This document shows positions 1 to 8,771 of a stretch of DNA of 64,000 bases, piece by piece (positions within the stretch are counted from its first letter, which is position 1; the number at the start of each line of letters is the position of its first letter). The translations under genes and the position numbers were made by a program. Origin of the DNA: Phytobacter ursingii (GTDB lineage Bacteria > Pseudomonadota > Gammaproteobacteria > Enterobacterales > Enterobacteriaceae); NCBI GenBank assembly GCA_901456055.1, contig CABDWT010000004.1, forward strand, positions 1,054,001-1,118,000. Direction: 5' to 3'. The notes under the pieces were generated by a model that made no database searches, had not been told where the DNA came from, and saw nothing but the letters and a program-made list of their open reading frames with translations.

Positions 1-1
1 T

Positions 2-112
2 AAGAAACTTACCGAACAATACGCTATCCCTATCGATGTGATCGATCCGGTTGCCTATGGCACCTTAAATGGCGCGAAAGTTCTCGATCAGGCACTAAAT
101 TTGGTAAGATAG
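2..112 (+). CDS. PTS lactose/cellobiose-family EIIB component (3' end only)
   Basis: Only the last 36 codons are in the window, ending in TAG at 110-112. The visible tail contains IPIDVIDPVAYGTLNGAKVL, which resembles the C-terminus of Lac-family phosphotransferase IIB proteins such as ChbB (VEVIDSLLYGKVDG). In that family IIB is a small cytoplasmic protein that passes phosphate from IIA through a Cys near its N-terminus to the sugar entering through IIC; the Cys is outside the window. The gene reads in the same direction as the GntR-type regulator starting 130 bp downstream, so it may belong to a sugar uptake cluster under that regulator. The assignment rests on a short tail only. The substrate is unknown. 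Confidence 0.6.
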   Translation, partial: KKLTEQYAIPIDVIDPVAYGTLNGAKVLDQALNLVR

Positions 113-121
113 CGCGCCGAA

Positions 122-142
122 AGGCCGGGGGATCTCCGGCCT
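122..142 (+). terminator. Hairpin downstream of the PTS gene
   Basis: A 7-bp GC-rich stem (aggccgg / ccggcct) with a short loop lies 10 bp after the stop codon. It has no following T-run, so it is more likely a 3'-end stabilising or weak terminator hairpin than a strong intrinsic terminator. Confidence 0.45.
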
Positions 143-161
143 GAGCGTTAATCCATATTTA

Positions 162-226
162 TATACCCTGAATAGTTTGGGTTGCAGGAAGCCAACGCAC
201 CTGCAGCGCGCAATATGATGGGTATA
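162..226. repeat. ERIC (IRU) element, internally deleted
   Basis: The segment begins with tataccctgaatag and ends with gatgggtata, the inverted ends of Enterobacterial Repetitive Intergenic Consensus elements. It also carries ERIC-internal stretches (ttgcaggaa near the left end, gccaacgcac towards the right). A full ERIC is about 127 bp. This copy is 65 bp and lacks the central part that carries the usual PCR-primer sequences. It lies between the PTS gene and the GntR regulator, ending 16 bp before the regulator start, so it is probably in the transcript if the two genes are cotranscribed. Confidence 0.8.
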
Positions 227-242
227 AGCAACAGGTGATATT

Positions 243-1016
243 GTGGAAAAAGCTGTTATCCCGCCGGAAAAAAAACAGTACCAGGAGATTGGCGAAGATT
301 TACGCGCGCAAATAATCCAGGGGCATTACCCTGTGGGATCCCGCCTTCCGCCTGAGCGCAATATTGCCGAAAAGTATGGTGTCAGCCGCACGATAGTGCG
401 CGAAGCGCTCTTAATGCTTGAACTGCAGGGAACCGTCGACATTCGTCAGGGGTCTGGCGTCTATGTGATGCGTATTCCTCAGGAGCATGAAAACGAAGAA
501 GAGCGCTTTCTTAGCAGTGATGTCGGCCCGTTTGAAATATTACAGGCGCGTCAGTTGCTCGAAAGCAACATCGCCGCCTTTGCCGCCAAAATGGCGACGC
601 GGGCGGATATCGATAACCTGCGCCGCATACTGGAACAGGAACAGCGTGCGATTGCCCTGAATGACACCAGCCAGGACAACAGCAAAATGTTTCATTTGGT
701 GCTGGCGGGTGCCTCACAAAATCAGATGCTACTGGCAACGGTAGAAAGCGTCTGGCACCACATGGATAGCAGCCCGCTATGGCAGCAGTTCAATGTGCAC
801 ATTACCAGTCGACCTTATCGCCTGAAATGGCTGGGCGACAGGCAAACGTTGCTCGCGGCGCTGCGCCGTCGCGATGTGATGGGCGCCTGGCAGGCTATGT
901 GGCAGCATCTTGAAAACGTAAAAAAGAGTTTGCTGGAGCTCTCGGACGAAGATGCCCCGGATTTTGACGGCTATCTGTTTGAATCAGTGCCGATTTTTCA
1001 AGGGAAATTAATGTGA
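243..1016 (+). CDS. GntR/FadR-family transcriptional regulator, UxuR-like
   Basis: A 257-residue DNA-binding regulator. Residues about 12-80 form a winged helix-turn-helix with GntR hallmarks (GSRLPPERNIAEKYGVSRT, then VREALLMLELQG). Residues about 95-240 form an FCD ligand domain, starting with GPFEILQARQLLESNIAAFAA. Both halves resemble UxuR and ExuR, the hexuronate-responsive repressors; the tail HLENVKKSLLEL and GYLFES is closest to UxuR. Start is GTG with a weak AGGTGA upstream. It overlaps the next gene by 4 bp and follows a PTS gene, so it probably regulates this sugar cluster. It is a paralogue at a non-uxu position, so I give no symbol. Its effector could be a sugar acid or phosphorylated sugar; this is not visible in the sequence. 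Confidence 0.85.
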   Translation: MEKAVIPPEKKQYQEIGEDLRAQIIQGHYPVGSRLPPERNIAEKYGVSRTIVREALLMLELQGTVDIRQGSGVYVMRIPQEHENEEERFLSSDVGPFEILQARQLLESNIAAFAAKMATRADIDNLRRILEQEQRAIALNDTSQDNSKMFHLVLAGASQNQMLLATVESVWHHMDSSPLWQQFNVHITSRPYRLKWLGDRQTLLAALRRRDVMGAWQAMWQHLENVKKSLLELSDEDAPDFDGYLFESVPIFQGKLM

Positions 1017-1462
1017 AAGTGATTCCGTTATACGACGCGCCGCAGCATGCCGAACAGGTGGTCGAGTGGCTCTGGCGCGAGTTTGGCGACTCACTGCCGC
1101 GCGCGTTCTTCGAAAGCATCATTCAACACAGCCAGACGCCGGGTAGCCTGCCGCTGACCTTTGTGCTGGTGGATGGCGAAACGCTGCTTGGCACCGTCGG
1201 GTTGTGGCGTTGCGATTTGATAAGCCGCCAGGATCTGTTCCCGTGGCTGGCGGCGCTCTATGTGGCTGAATCTGCGCGCGGGCAGGGGCTGGCGCGCGCA
1301 TTACAGCAGCATGTGATTGCGTCTGCGCGGGAGATGGGGTTTAGCGAGCTTCATCTTTACTCGGCCTGCCGTGATTTTTATGAGCGCTTTGGCTGGCAGT
1401 ATATCGGCGACGGCCTTGATTACCCGGACACGACCGTCCACCTCTATCGCTTTACCCTTTAG
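1013..1462 (+). CDS. GNAT-family N-acetyltransferase
   Basis: A 149-residue protein with a GCN5-related acetyltransferase fold. The acetyl-CoA pyrophosphate-binding motif A is visible as LYVAESARGQGLARAL at about residues 82-97, and motif B-like FYERFGWQYIGDG near residue 125. GTG start overlaps the regulator stop (ATGTGA arrangement), which indicates translational coupling. The 3' end overlaps the convergent galR end by 4 bp. The acceptor substrate cannot be deduced. Members of this family modify small amines, antibiotics or protein termini, and nothing in the motif region separates these. Confidence 0.85.
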   Translation: MKVIPLYDAPQHAEQVVEWLWREFGDSLPRAFFESIIQHSQTPGSLPLTFVLVDGETLLGTVGLWRCDLISRQDLFPWLAALYVAESARGQGLARALQQHVIASAREMGFSELHLYSACRDFYERFGWQYIGDGLDYPDTTVHLYRFTL

Positions 1463-2466
1463 TTTTCCTGCGGCGTCACGACCGAGTGGCGCCTTACCAG
1501 CGTCGGGTTAAAGACATGTGTGACATCCGGAACCGGACGGTTTTCTGCCAGCGCCAGCGCCAGTTCCGCCGCCTGTGTCGCCATCGTCACGATGGGATAG
1601 CGCACCGTGGTCAGACGCGGGCGGACATAGCGTGACACCAGCACATCGTCAAAGCCAATCAGAGAGATCTCGTCAGGCACAGTAATGCCATTATCGTTGA
1701 GTACTCCCATTGCTCCCGCCGCCATCGAATCGTTATAACAGGCGATAGCCGTAAAATTCTTGCCGCGCCCGAGCAGTTCGGTCATCGCCTGTTCCCCGCC
1801 GCTCTCGTCCGGTTCACCGAAGGTGACCAGACGCTCATTACATGGCAGGCCGTTTTCTTTGAGGGCGTCGTAATAGCCCTGCAGACGGTCTTCCGCGTCA
1901 GAAATCGCGTGGTTGGAACACAAATAGCCTATCCGGGTATGGCCCTGTTGTATGAGGTGGCGCGTCGCTAGCCAGGCGCCGTAGCGGTCATCAAGCGACA
2001 CACAGCGCTGTTCGAATCCCGGCAGAATGCGGTTAATCAATACCATTCCGGGGATCTGTTTCATTAATGCGATGAGTTCGGCATCCGGCACCATTTTGGC
2101 GTGGACAACCAGTGCCGCGCAGCGGTGGCGAATCAGTTGCTCAATCGCGTTACGTTCTTTTTGCTCATTATGGTAACCATTACCAATAAGCAGAAAATTA
2201 CCGGTGCTGGAGGCGACCTGCTCAACGGCCTTAACCATCGCGCCAAAAAAAGGGTCAGAAACATCACCCACCACCAGACCGACCGTTTCCGTCGATTGTT
2301 GCGCCAGCGCGCGGGCGTTAGCGTTGGGGTGATAGTTCAGACTCTCCATTGCGATCTGGACCGCCAGTCTTGACGCTTCGCTGGCTTTAGGTGAGTCGTT
2401 AATTACGCGTGAGACAGTAGCGACAGAGACACCTGCAAGCCGGGCTACATCTTTTATTGTCGCCAT
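1459..2466 (-). CDS. galR: Galactose operon repressor GalR
   Basis: A 335-residue LacI-family repressor. The N-terminal helix-turn-helix is MATIKDVARLAGVSVATVSR, followed by the hinge region and a periplasmic-binding-protein-like effector domain from about residue 60. The sequence is near-identical to E. coli GalR apart from a C-terminus shorter by about 8 residues (E. coli 343). It represses galETKM, mglBAC and galP-type genes and is released by D-galactose or D-fucose. In E. coli galR is flanked by lysA on one side and omrB/omrA on the other. Here the sRNAs are in place, but the lysA side holds a GNAT gene transcribed convergently with a 4-bp overlap. Confidence 0.98.
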   Translation of the reverse strand: MATIKDVARLAGVSVATVSRVINDSPKASEASRLAVQIAMESLNYHPNANARALAQQSTETVGLVVGDVSDPFFGAMVKAVEQVASSTGNFLLIGNGYHNEQKERNAIEQLIRHRCAALVVHAKMVPDAELIALMKQIPGMVLINRILPGFEQRCVSLDDRYGAWLATRHLIQQGHTRIGYLCSNHAISDAEDRLQGYYDALKENGLPCNERLVTFGEPDESGGEQAMTELLGRGKNFTAIACYNDSMAAGAMGVLNDNGITVPDEISLIGFDDVLVSRYVRPRLTTVRYPIVTMATQAAELALALAENRPVPDVTHVFNPTLVRRHSVVTPQEN

Positions 2467-2484
2467 TGAGCACCTTCATTTAGG

Positions 2485-2500
2485 GGTAAGCGTTTACACA
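2485..2500. promoter_or_regulatory. GalR/GalS-type operator upstream of galR
   Basis: The imperfect palindrome ggtaagcgtttacaca, 19 bp upstream of the galR start, fits the GalR/GalS consensus with a central CG between GTRNAANC-like half-sites. It suggests autoregulation or control by GalS. Inferred from similarity to the operator consensus. Confidence 0.6.
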
Positions 2501-2709
2501 CCCACTTATGTTACGGGAATGCGCTGGCTAATCAAGGTTGTCGCCAGCGCACTTTCCACAAACGTGAGCTGGCGCGACGAAATGACGTGAAAACGTTACA
2601 TGGAAAATATATCCGCAAATATACAGTTCGAACCTTTAGTTACACTTTGCGAAAGGCTGTTTCTATTGTCTGCTGGAGAAGTAATTGGCCAGATTGCTAC
2701 AGTAGTTCT

Positions 2710-2793
2710 CCCAGAGGTATTGATAGGTGAAGTCAACCTGAGGGTTGAACACTTGAATTACACCAACCTGCGCAGATGTGCAGGTTTTTTTTT
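2710..2793 (+). ncRNA. omrB: Small regulatory RNA OmrB
   Basis: The RNA begins cccagaggtattgatagg, the conserved 5' seed of OmrB, and ends in the hairpin cctgcgcagatgtgcagg followed by nine T residues. About 84 nt, against 82 in E. coli. A -10-like tacagt lies 7 nt before the start. In E. coli OmrA and OmrB are OmpR-activated, Hfq-dependent sRNAs that use this 5' end to repress outer-membrane protein mRNAs (ompT, cirA, fecA, fepA) and csgD. The middle part differs from OmrA, as in E. coli. Confidence 0.95.
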
Positions 2794-2908
2794 GCCATTA
2801 AGTCAATGTGTAACAAGCAGAATGATTAGAAACACCTCGTTGCACTTAGGCTCATTCGCTTGCTTTTTACCACTGGCGAGCTAACGCGCCGCCAGCCACA
2901 ATCAAGAT

Positions 2909-2995
2909 CCCAGAGGTATTGATTGGTGATTATTTCGGTACGCATTTCGTACTTAATTTCTTGCACCAACCTGCGCGGATGCGCAGGTTTTTTTT
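2909..2995 (+). ncRNA. omrA: Small regulatory RNA OmrA
   Basis: Second copy of the Omr pair, about 87 nt. It starts cccagaggtattgattgg, almost the same 5' seed as OmrB, has a distinct centre (tatttcggtacgcatttcg) and ends in ctgcgcggatgcgcag plus eight T residues. A -10-like cacaat sits 7 nt upstream. It lies in tandem 115 bp behind OmrB and about 90 bp before aas, which is the E. coli arrangement. Same OmpR regulon and target logic as OmrB. Confidence 0.95.
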
Positions 2996-3082
2996 CGCCC
3001 GCGTTTTGCCACCCCCCACTTCTCGTGTAATCTGCCACAATTTATGCATAACCTGTCGAATTGACTAACAAAAGGAGTTGAA

Positions 3083-5242
3083 ATGTTATTTGGCTTTTTT
3101 CGTGGCCTCTTTCGCGTCCTGTTCCGCGTGCAGCTCACGGGTAATACACAGGCGCTGCATGGCGAGCGCGTGCTGATTGTCCCCAACCATGTCTCCTTTA
3201 TTGATGGAATTTTGCTGGCGCTCTTTCTTCCTGTTCGTCCGGTCTTTGCGGTTTATACCTCCATCAGCCAGCAGTGGTACATGCGCTGGCTTAAGCCGAT
3301 CATCGACTTTGTGCCGCTGGATCCGACGAAGCCAATGTCCATCAAACATCTGGTTCGTTTGATTGGCGAAGGGCGGCCGGTAGTGATTTTCCCGGAAGGG
3401 CGCATTTCGGTCTCTGGATCGCTGATGAAAATTTACGACGGTGCGGGATTTGTGGCGGCTAAGTCGGCGGCAACGGTCGTGCCGGTCCGTATTGAAGGGG
3501 CGGAATTGACCTTTTTCAGCCGCCTGAAAGGACTGGTTAAACAGCGCTTTTTCCCGCGTATTCATCTGCATGTTCTGCCGCCAACGCAACTGCCGATGCC
3601 GGAAGCGCCACGCGCCCGCGATCGCCGTAAAATTGCCGGTGAGATGCTACATCAGATTATGATGGAAGCCCGCATGGCGGTGCGTCCGCGTGAAACCTTA
3701 TTCGACGCCTTCCTCGCCGCACAATATCGTTATGGCGCGGGAAAGCACTGTGTTGAAGATATCAATTTCACCCCTGACAGCTACCGTAAGCTGCTGACCA
3801 AAACGCTGTTTGTCGCCCGTATTCTCGATAAATACACTGCTCAGGGCGAGAAAATAGGCCTGATGTTGCCGAATGCCGGTATCAGCGCTGCGGTAATTTT
3901 TGGTGCCATCGCTCGTGGGCGTATTCCGGCGATGATGAATTACACAGCCGGGGTGAAAGGGTTGACCAGCGCCATTACCGCCGCGGAAATTAAAACGGTA
4001 TTCACGTCGCGGACCTTTATGGATAAAGGGAAGCTCTGGCATCTGCCGGAACAGTTAACCCAGGTACGCTGGGTCTATCTGGAAGATTTAAAAGGCAGCG
4101 TCTCGTTGGAAGATAAACTGTGGATCTTTAGCCGCGTATTGATGCCGCGTCTGGCGCAGGTGCCGCAAAAACCCGAAGATGCGGCGATCATTCTCTTTAC
4201 TTCCGGTTCTGAGGGCAATCCAAAAGGGGTGGTCCACAGCCATAAAAGTATTCTGGCAAACGTCGAGCAAATCCGCACCATTGCGGATTTCACCGCCAAT
4301 GACCGCTTTATGTCGGCGTTGCCGCTGTTTCACTCTTTTGGTCTGACAGTGGGGCTGTTTACGCCGTTACTGACCGGGGCAGAAGTCTTCCTCTACCCAA
4401 GCCCGCTGCACTACCGCATTGTGCCGGAACTGGTGTACGACCGGAACTGCACCGTGCTGTTCGGTACTTCGACGTTCCTTGGTAACTACGCCCGCTTCGC
4501 CAATCCGTATGACTTTTTCCGCCTGCGTTATGTGGTGGCAGGGGCAGAGAAGCTGCAGGACAGCACGCGTCAACTGTGGCAGGACAAATTTGGTCTGCGC
4601 ATTCTGGAGGGCTACGGGGTAACCGAGTGCGCGCCGGTGGTGTCGATCAACGTGCCGATGGCGGCGAAGCCTGGTACGGTTGGGCGTATTCTGCCCGGAA
4701 TGGACGCGCGCTTGCTCGAAGTGCCGGGTATTGATGACGGTGGGCGCCTGCAGTTGAAAGGGCCGAACATCATGAATGGCTATCTGCGCGTGGAGAAACC
4801 CGGTGTGCTGGAAGCCCCTGCGGCGGAAAATGCCCAGGGTGAGCTCGAAAACGGCTGGTACGACACGGGCGACATCGTGCGCTTTGATGAACAAGGCTAT
4901 GTGCAAATTCAGGGGCGCGCCAAACGTTTCGCCAAGATTGCGGGTGAGATGATTTCTCTGGAGATGGTCGAGCAACTGGCGCTGGCGGTATCGCCCGAGA
5001 AGATGCACGCCACGGCGATCAAATCTGATGCCAGCAAAGGCGAGGCGCTGGTCCTGTTCACGACCGATGAACAACTGACGCGCGAGAAACTCCAGCAGCA
5101 GGCGCGTGCGCAAGGCGTGCCGGAACTGGCGGTTCCGCGTGATATTCGCTTCCTCAAACAGTTGCCGTTACTGGGCAGCGGGAAGCCTGACTTTGTGATG
5201 TTAAAAGGCATGGTTGAAGAGGCGGAACCCCAAAATGCATGA
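3083..5242 (+). CDS. aas: Bifunctional 2-acylglycerophosphoethanolamine acyltransferase / acyl-ACP synthetase Aas
   Basis: A 719-residue inner-membrane enzyme that re-acylates lyso-phosphatidylethanolamine. The N-terminal PlsC-like acyltransferase domain (about residues 1-200) carries the catalytic NHVSFID motif (N35-D41) and FPEGR. The C-terminal adenylate-forming domain carries the AMP-binding loop [12 protein letters not shown] near residue 370 and GYGVTEC, and activates fatty acids onto a bound acyl carrier protein. The length equals E. coli Aas. A ribosome-binding site (aaaggag) is 8 bp upstream. The stop codon overlaps the lplT start by 8 bp, so the two are translationally coupled. Confidence 0.98.
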   Translation: MLFGFFRGLFRVLFRVQLTGNTQALHGERVLIVPNHVSFIDGILLALFLPVRPVFAVYTSISQQWYMRWLKPIIDFVPLDPTKPMSIKHLVRLIGEGRPVVIFPEGRISVSGSLMKIYDGAGFVAAKSAATVVPVRIEGAELTFFSRLKGLVKQRFFPRIHLHVLPPTQLPMPEAPRARDRRKIAGEMLHQIMMEARMAVRPRETLFDAFLAAQYRYGAGKHCVEDINFTPDSYRKLLTKTLFVARILDKYTAQGEKIGLMLPNAGISAAVIFGAIARGRIPAMMNYTAGVKGLTSAITAAEIKTVFTSRTFMDKGKLWHLPEQLTQVRWVYLEDLKGSVSLEDKLWIFSRVLMPRLAQVPQKPEDAAIILFTSGSEGNPKGVVHSHKSILANVEQIRTIADFTANDRFMSALPLFHSFGLTVGLFTPLLTGAEVFLYPSPLHYRIVPELVYDRNCTVLFGTSTFLGNYARFANPYDFFRLRYVVAGAEKLQDSTRQLWQDKFGLRILEGYGVTECAPVVSINVPMAAKPGTVGRILPGMDARLLEVPGIDDGGRLQLKGPNIMNGYLRVEKPGVLEAPAAENAQGELENGWYDTGDIVRFDEQGYVQIQGRAKRFAKIAGEMISLEMVEQLALAVSPEKMHATAIKSDASKGEALVLFTTDEQLTREKLQQQARAQGVPELAVPRDIRFLKQLPLLGSGKPDFVMLKGMVEEAEPQNA

Positions 5243-6428
5243 GTCAGTACCCACTAACACTTCACTGTGGTCGAAGGGGATGAAAGCGGTCATTGCCGCC
5301 CAGTTCCTGTCGGCTTTTGGCGATAATGCGCTGCTCTTCGCCACCCTGGCGCTGTTGAAAGCGGAGTTTTACCCCGACTGGAGTCAACCGATCCTGCAGA
5401 TGGTGTTTGTGGGCGCTTACATCGTCTTCGCCCCGTTTGTCGGGCAGATAGCCGACAGCTTTCCTAAAGGGCGCGTGATGATGGTTGCCAACGGCCTTAA
5501 GCTGCTGGGGGCGGCCAGTATTTGCGTCGGGATTAATCCTTTCATCGGCTATACGCTGGTGGGCATCGGCGCGGCGGCTTATTCGCCGGCGAAGTATGGC
5601 ATCCTCGGCGAACTGACAACCGGCGACAAACTGGTTAAAGCAAACGGATTGATGGAATCCTCGACGATTGCCGCGATCCTGCTGGGCTCAGTGGCGGGCG
5701 GTATTCTGGCGGACTGGCACGTGCTGGCCTCGCTGGGCGTTTGTGCGCTGGTTTATGCGGGCGCGGTGGCAGCAAACCTGATGATCCCAAAACTGGCAGC
5801 CGCGCGTCCGGGGCAATCCTGGCGTTTCACCCCGATGACACGTAGTTTTTTCTCTGCCTGTTCTATGCTGTGGCGCAATGGCGAGACGCGTTTTTCACTG
5901 GTCGGCACCAGCTTGTTTTGGGGGGCGGGCGTGACGCTCCGTTTTCTGCTGGTGTTATGGGTACCGGTGGCTCTGGGCATTACGGATAACGCCACGCCGA
6001 CCTATCTCAACGCCATGGTGGCGGTGGGGATTGTAGCGGGGGCCGGGCTTGCTGCCCGACTGGTTACGCTTGAGACGGTGGCGCGTTGTATGCCTGCCGG
6101 GATCCTGATTGGTGTAGCGGTGACCTTCTTTTCGTTACAACATGCTGTGTTACCAGCATACGGTATTCTGCTGCTTATTGGCATGCTGGGCGGCTTCTTC
6201 GTGGTGCCGCTGAATGCCCTGTTGCAGGAGCGCGGCAAGCGTTCTGTGGGCGCCGGTAACGCCATTGCGGTTCAGAATCTCGGTGAGAACACCGCCATGC
6301 TGCTGATGCTGGGCCTCTACTCCCTGGCGGTCAAAGTGGGGATACCGGTGGTCGGCGTAGGTGTCGGGTTCGGCGTACTGTTTGCGCTGGCAATCGCGGC
6401 ACTGTGGATCTGGCAACGCCGCCGCTAA
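5235..6428 (+). CDS. lplT: Lysophospholipid transporter LplT
   Basis: A 397-residue major-facilitator-type permease with about 12 hydrophobic helices. It flips lysophospholipids across the inner membrane to Aas for re-acylation. The start at MHESVPTN was chosen because it gives the E. coli length and sits behind a gaggcgg ribosome-binding site inside the aas end. An upstream in-frame ATG (5214) would add seven residues. Conserved stretches include [19 protein letters not shown] and [15 protein letters not shown]. The gene ends in a GC-rich hairpin before convergent tas. Confidence 0.97.
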   Translation: MHESVPTNTSLWSKGMKAVIAAQFLSAFGDNALLFATLALLKAEFYPDWSQPILQMVFVGAYIVFAPFVGQIADSFPKGRVMMVANGLKLLGAASICVGINPFIGYTLVGIGAAAYSPAKYGILGELTTGDKLVKANGLMESSTIAAILLGSVAGGILADWHVLASLGVCALVYAGAVAANLMIPKLAAARPGQSWRFTPMTRSFFSACSMLWRNGETRFSLVGTSLFWGAGVTLRFLLVLWVPVALGITDNATPTYLNAMVAVGIVAGAGLAARLVTLETVARCMPAGILIGVAVTFFSLQHAVLPAYGILLLIGMLGGFFVVPLNALLQERGKRSVGAGNAIAVQNLGENTAMLLMLGLYSLAVKVGIPVVGVGVGFGVLFALAIAALWIWQRRR

Positions 6429-6433
6429 GATGC

Positions 6434-6452
6434 AGGCCGGGTAACCCGGCCT
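6434..6452. terminator. Hairpin between convergent lplT and tas
   Basis: A perfect 8-bp stem (aggccggg / cccggcct) with a 3-nt loop in the 32-bp gap between the two convergent genes. It has no strong T-run on either strand, so it could stabilise both 3' ends or act as a weak two-way terminator. Confidence 0.55.
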
Positions 6453-6460
6453 GATTCAGA

Positions 6461-7501
6461 TTATGGTGCCGGGTAGGTATAGACCTGATGCACCGCTTCA
6501 ATTTCTGCCAGCACCTCTTCGCTGAGGGTCAGATGCAGACTTTCCACATTCGTTTTCAGCTGTTCTAAAGTCGTTGCGCCCAGCAGGGTGCTGGCAACGA
6601 ACGGCTGACGACGCACAAAGGCCAGCGCCATCTGTGCCGGGTCCAGATTATGGCGTTTAGCGATATCCACGTAGGCGGCAACCGCTTTTTGCGCCAGCTC
6701 GCCGCTGTAGCGGGTAAAACGGCTGAACAGCGTATTGCGCGCACCTGCAGGTTTCGCTCCGTTCATGTACTTACCGGTTAAGGTGCCGAACGCCAGGCAG
6801 GAGTAGGCCAGCAGCTCAACCCCTTCATATTGTGTCACCTCAGCCAGACCGACTTCGTAGCTACGATTGAGCAGGCTGTAGGGGTTCTGAATAGTGACGA
6901 TACGCGGTAATTCATGTTTTTCCGCCAGTTGCAGATAGCGCATTACGCCAAAGGCCGTTTCATTCGAGACGCCGATATAGCGAATTTTACCCGCACGCTG
7001 AAACTCCGTTAGCGCCTCCAGCGTTTCCAGCAGCGTGACGACAGGGGCGGATTCCGTCCATTTATAGCCCAGCGTACCAAAACAGTTGGTTGGTCGCTGC
7101 GGCCAGTGCACCTGGTAAAGATCAAGATGATCGGTTTGCAGGCGCTTGAGGCTGGCTTCAAGTGCGAGGCGGATATTTTTACGATCCAGCGCCTGGTTTG
7201 GTCGAATACCGCTGTCATTATTACGCGAGGGGCCGCTGACCTTCGAGGCGAGCACGACTTTCTCACGATTGCCGCGCTTCGCCAGCCAGTTACCGACGTA
7301 GGTCTCGGTCAGTCCTTGCGTTTCCGGGCGCGGGGGAACGGGATACATTTCTGCGACATCAATCAGGTTGATCCCCTGGCTGATGGCGTAATCAAGCTGT
7401 GCATGGGCGTCGGCTTCGCTGTTCTGTTCACCAAACGTCATTGTGCCCAGCCCCAGGGTGCTTATTTCAAGTGAACTGTGGGGGATACGGTGATAATGCA
7501 T
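6461..7501 (-). CDS. tas: NADP(H)-dependent aldo-keto reductase Tas
   Basis: A 346-residue cytoplasmic aldo-keto reductase, identical in length to E. coli Tas. The TIM-barrel family features are present: LGLGTMTFGE at the N-terminus, the catalytic-tetrad Asp/Tyr region IDVAEMYPVP, LYQVHWPQRPTN, and the C-terminal cofactor segment STLLGATTLEQLK. In E. coli a multicopy tas suppresses tyrosine auxotrophy of certain mutants, but its physiological substrate is not settled. The gene stands alone, with its promoter between 7502 and 7590. Confidence 0.96.
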   Translation of the reverse strand: MHYHRIPHSSLEISTLGLGTMTFGEQNSEADAHAQLDYAISQGINLIDVAEMYPVPPRPETQGLTETYVGNWLAKRGNREKVVLASKVSGPSRNNDSGIRPNQALDRKNIRLALEASLKRLQTDHLDLYQVHWPQRPTNCFGTLGYKWTESAPVVTLLETLEALTEFQRAGKIRYIGVSNETAFGVMRYLQLAEKHELPRIVTIQNPYSLLNRSYEVGLAEVTQYEGVELLAYSCLAFGTLTGKYMNGAKPAGARNTLFSRFTRYSGELAQKAVAAYVDIAKRHNLDPAQMALAFVRRQPFVASTLLGATTLEQLKTNVESLHLTLSEEVLAEIEAVHQVYTYPAP

Positions 7502-7593
7502 TGCCGGCTTCCTTTACTTACTGTACTGCGTCAGTTGTCCTGACAAAGGAATATAAACATGGCAGAGGGCAGAACAAAGGGAAAGAGGGGAGA

Positions 7594-7626
7594 GCAAAAA
7601 AGGTCAGCAGGTTACTGACCTTTTTA
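7594..7626. terminator. Intrinsic terminator for ygdR (minus strand)
   Basis: The stem aggtcag/ctgacct has an A-run on its left and a T-run on its right, so it can work in both directions. It is placed 8 bp after the ygdR stop on the minus strand. Confidence 0.8.
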
Positions 7627-7633
7627 AAGATTT

Positions 7634-7852
7634 TTAGCGCTCGAGGATCTGGGAAACATCATCACGATTGATCTGCATTTTATTGCCTTGCTGGTCGTGA
7701 TAACTGACCAGGCCGGTTTCATCGTCAATTTCTGGCTTGCCGTCAGTCAGGATCATCCTGCCATCTTTCGTTGCCATGACGTAATCACTACTGCAACCTG
7801 AAACCGCAAATGCCAATCCAACTGCAGAGATAATCACTGCCCATTTTTTCAT
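7634..7852 (-). CDS. ygdR: YgdI/YgdR-family lipoprotein YgdR
   Basis: A 72-residue secreted lipoprotein. The signal peptide [20 protein letters not shown] ends in a lipobox with Cys20 as the lipidated residue. The mature part is a compact SH3-like domain ([17 protein letters not shown], then INRDDVSQI). An in-frame ATG 10 codons upstream exists, but the shorter start matches E. coli and puts the signal peptide at the N-terminus. Function unknown. It is a paralogue of ygdI at 36182. Confidence 0.95.
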   Translation of the reverse strand: MKKWAVIISAVGLAFAVSGCSSDYVMATKDGRMILTDGKPEIDDETGLVSYHDQQGNKMQINRDDVSQILER

Positions 7853-7970
7853 CGTTCTGTCCTCATTTGGCCCGTGTCTCACATCATTCTAGTAATAACG
7901 TGATGTACCGGGAGAAAAAAGGGAGAAAATCTTAAAGTGTGGCGGCGGACGGAAAGGGAGGGGAAGAACG

Positions 7971-7990
7971 GCTTCCCCTTACGGGGAAGC
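7971..7990. terminator. Hairpin downstream of ygdQ
   Basis: A perfect palindrome gcttccccttacggggaagc lies 7 bp beyond the ygdQ stop (minus strand). The sequence after the stem on the minus strand is T/C-rich but has no long T-run. Probable 3'-end hairpin. Confidence 0.6.
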
Positions 7991-7996
7991 GTTGTA

Positions 7997-8710
7997 TTAC
8001 AGGGGGTTTTTCTTGCCGCGCATTAAGTTGAGAGTCTCCACTGCGATAGAGAAAAACATCGCAAAGTAGATATACCCTTTCGGTACATGAATCGAGACGC
8101 TTTCCAGAATCAGGGTGAATCCCACCAGAATCAGGAAGGAGAGCGCCAGCATTTTGACCGAGGGGTGACGGTTTACAAACTCGCCGATAGGGCGTGCGGC
8201 AAACATCATTACGCCCACTGAAATCACTACCGCCGCCATCATAATAAACAGATGATCGGACAGGCCAACCGCAGTAATGACGGAATCGAGACTGAAAATA
8301 ATGTCCAGCAGCATAATCTGTACGATTGCGCCAAAGAAGGAGTGGACATTGGTTTTCAGATCCTCTTCACCACCTTCGATCGTCTCGTGAATTTCTTTAC
8401 TCGCCTTCCATATAAGGAACACGCCACCACAAAACAGGATCAGATCGCGCGCAGATACCGCATGTTCGAATGCGGTAAAGAGCGGCGTCGTCAGTTTTGT
8501 TACCCAGGCGATTGAGGCCAGCAGTAGTAATCGCATCACCATCGCGGCAGCCAGACCTAGCCTTCTGGCGTGGTTACGCTGTGCGGTGGGCAACTTCGCT
8601 ACCACCAGTGAGAGGAAAATAATGTTGTCGATTCCAAGCACAATTTCCAACAGCGTTAGCGTGCCAAGGGCAAGCCAGGCGTTGGGATCGGTAATCCATG
8701 CAAATAACAT
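7997..8710 (-). CDS. ygdQ: TerC-family integral membrane protein YgdQ
   Basis: A 237-residue inner-membrane protein with about seven hydrophobic helices. It carries the TerC-family acidic motifs EIVLGIDNIIF (near residue 22) and LLDIIFSLDSVITAVG (near residue 135), the conserved Asp residues proposed to bind metal ions in this family. Length and sequence match E. coli YgdQ. Related TerC proteins are linked to manganese export or tellurite resistance, but YgdQ itself has no firm role. It stands divergent to nothing and follows mutH on the same strand after a 61-bp gap. Confidence 0.95.
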   Translation of the reverse strand: MLFAWITDPNAWLALGTLTLLEIVLGIDNIIFLSLVVAKLPTAQRNHARRLGLAAAMVMRLLLLASIAWVTKLTTPLFTAFEHAVSARDLILFCGGVFLIWKASKEIHETIEGGEEDLKTNVHSFFGAIVQIMLLDIIFSLDSVITAVGLSDHLFIMMAAVVISVGVMMFAARPIGEFVNRHPSVKMLALSFLILVGFTLILESVSIHVPKGYIYFAMFFSIAVETLNLMRGKKNPL

Positions 8711-8771
8711 CTATAAAGTCCTGCCAAAAAAGAAAGGCTGATTATAAGCGCCAGCCGCGCGGAGGTAAAAA

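Noticed and set aside
2600-2884. A 94-codon + frame upstream of aas
   Set aside because: It runs through the omrB promoter and RNA, including the terminator, so it cannot be a protein gene.
4367-5113. A 248-codon minus-strand frame inside aas
   Set aside because: Antisense to the conserved adenylation domain of Aas, with an Arg/His-rich composition and no promoter or ribosome-binding site. A shadow of aas.
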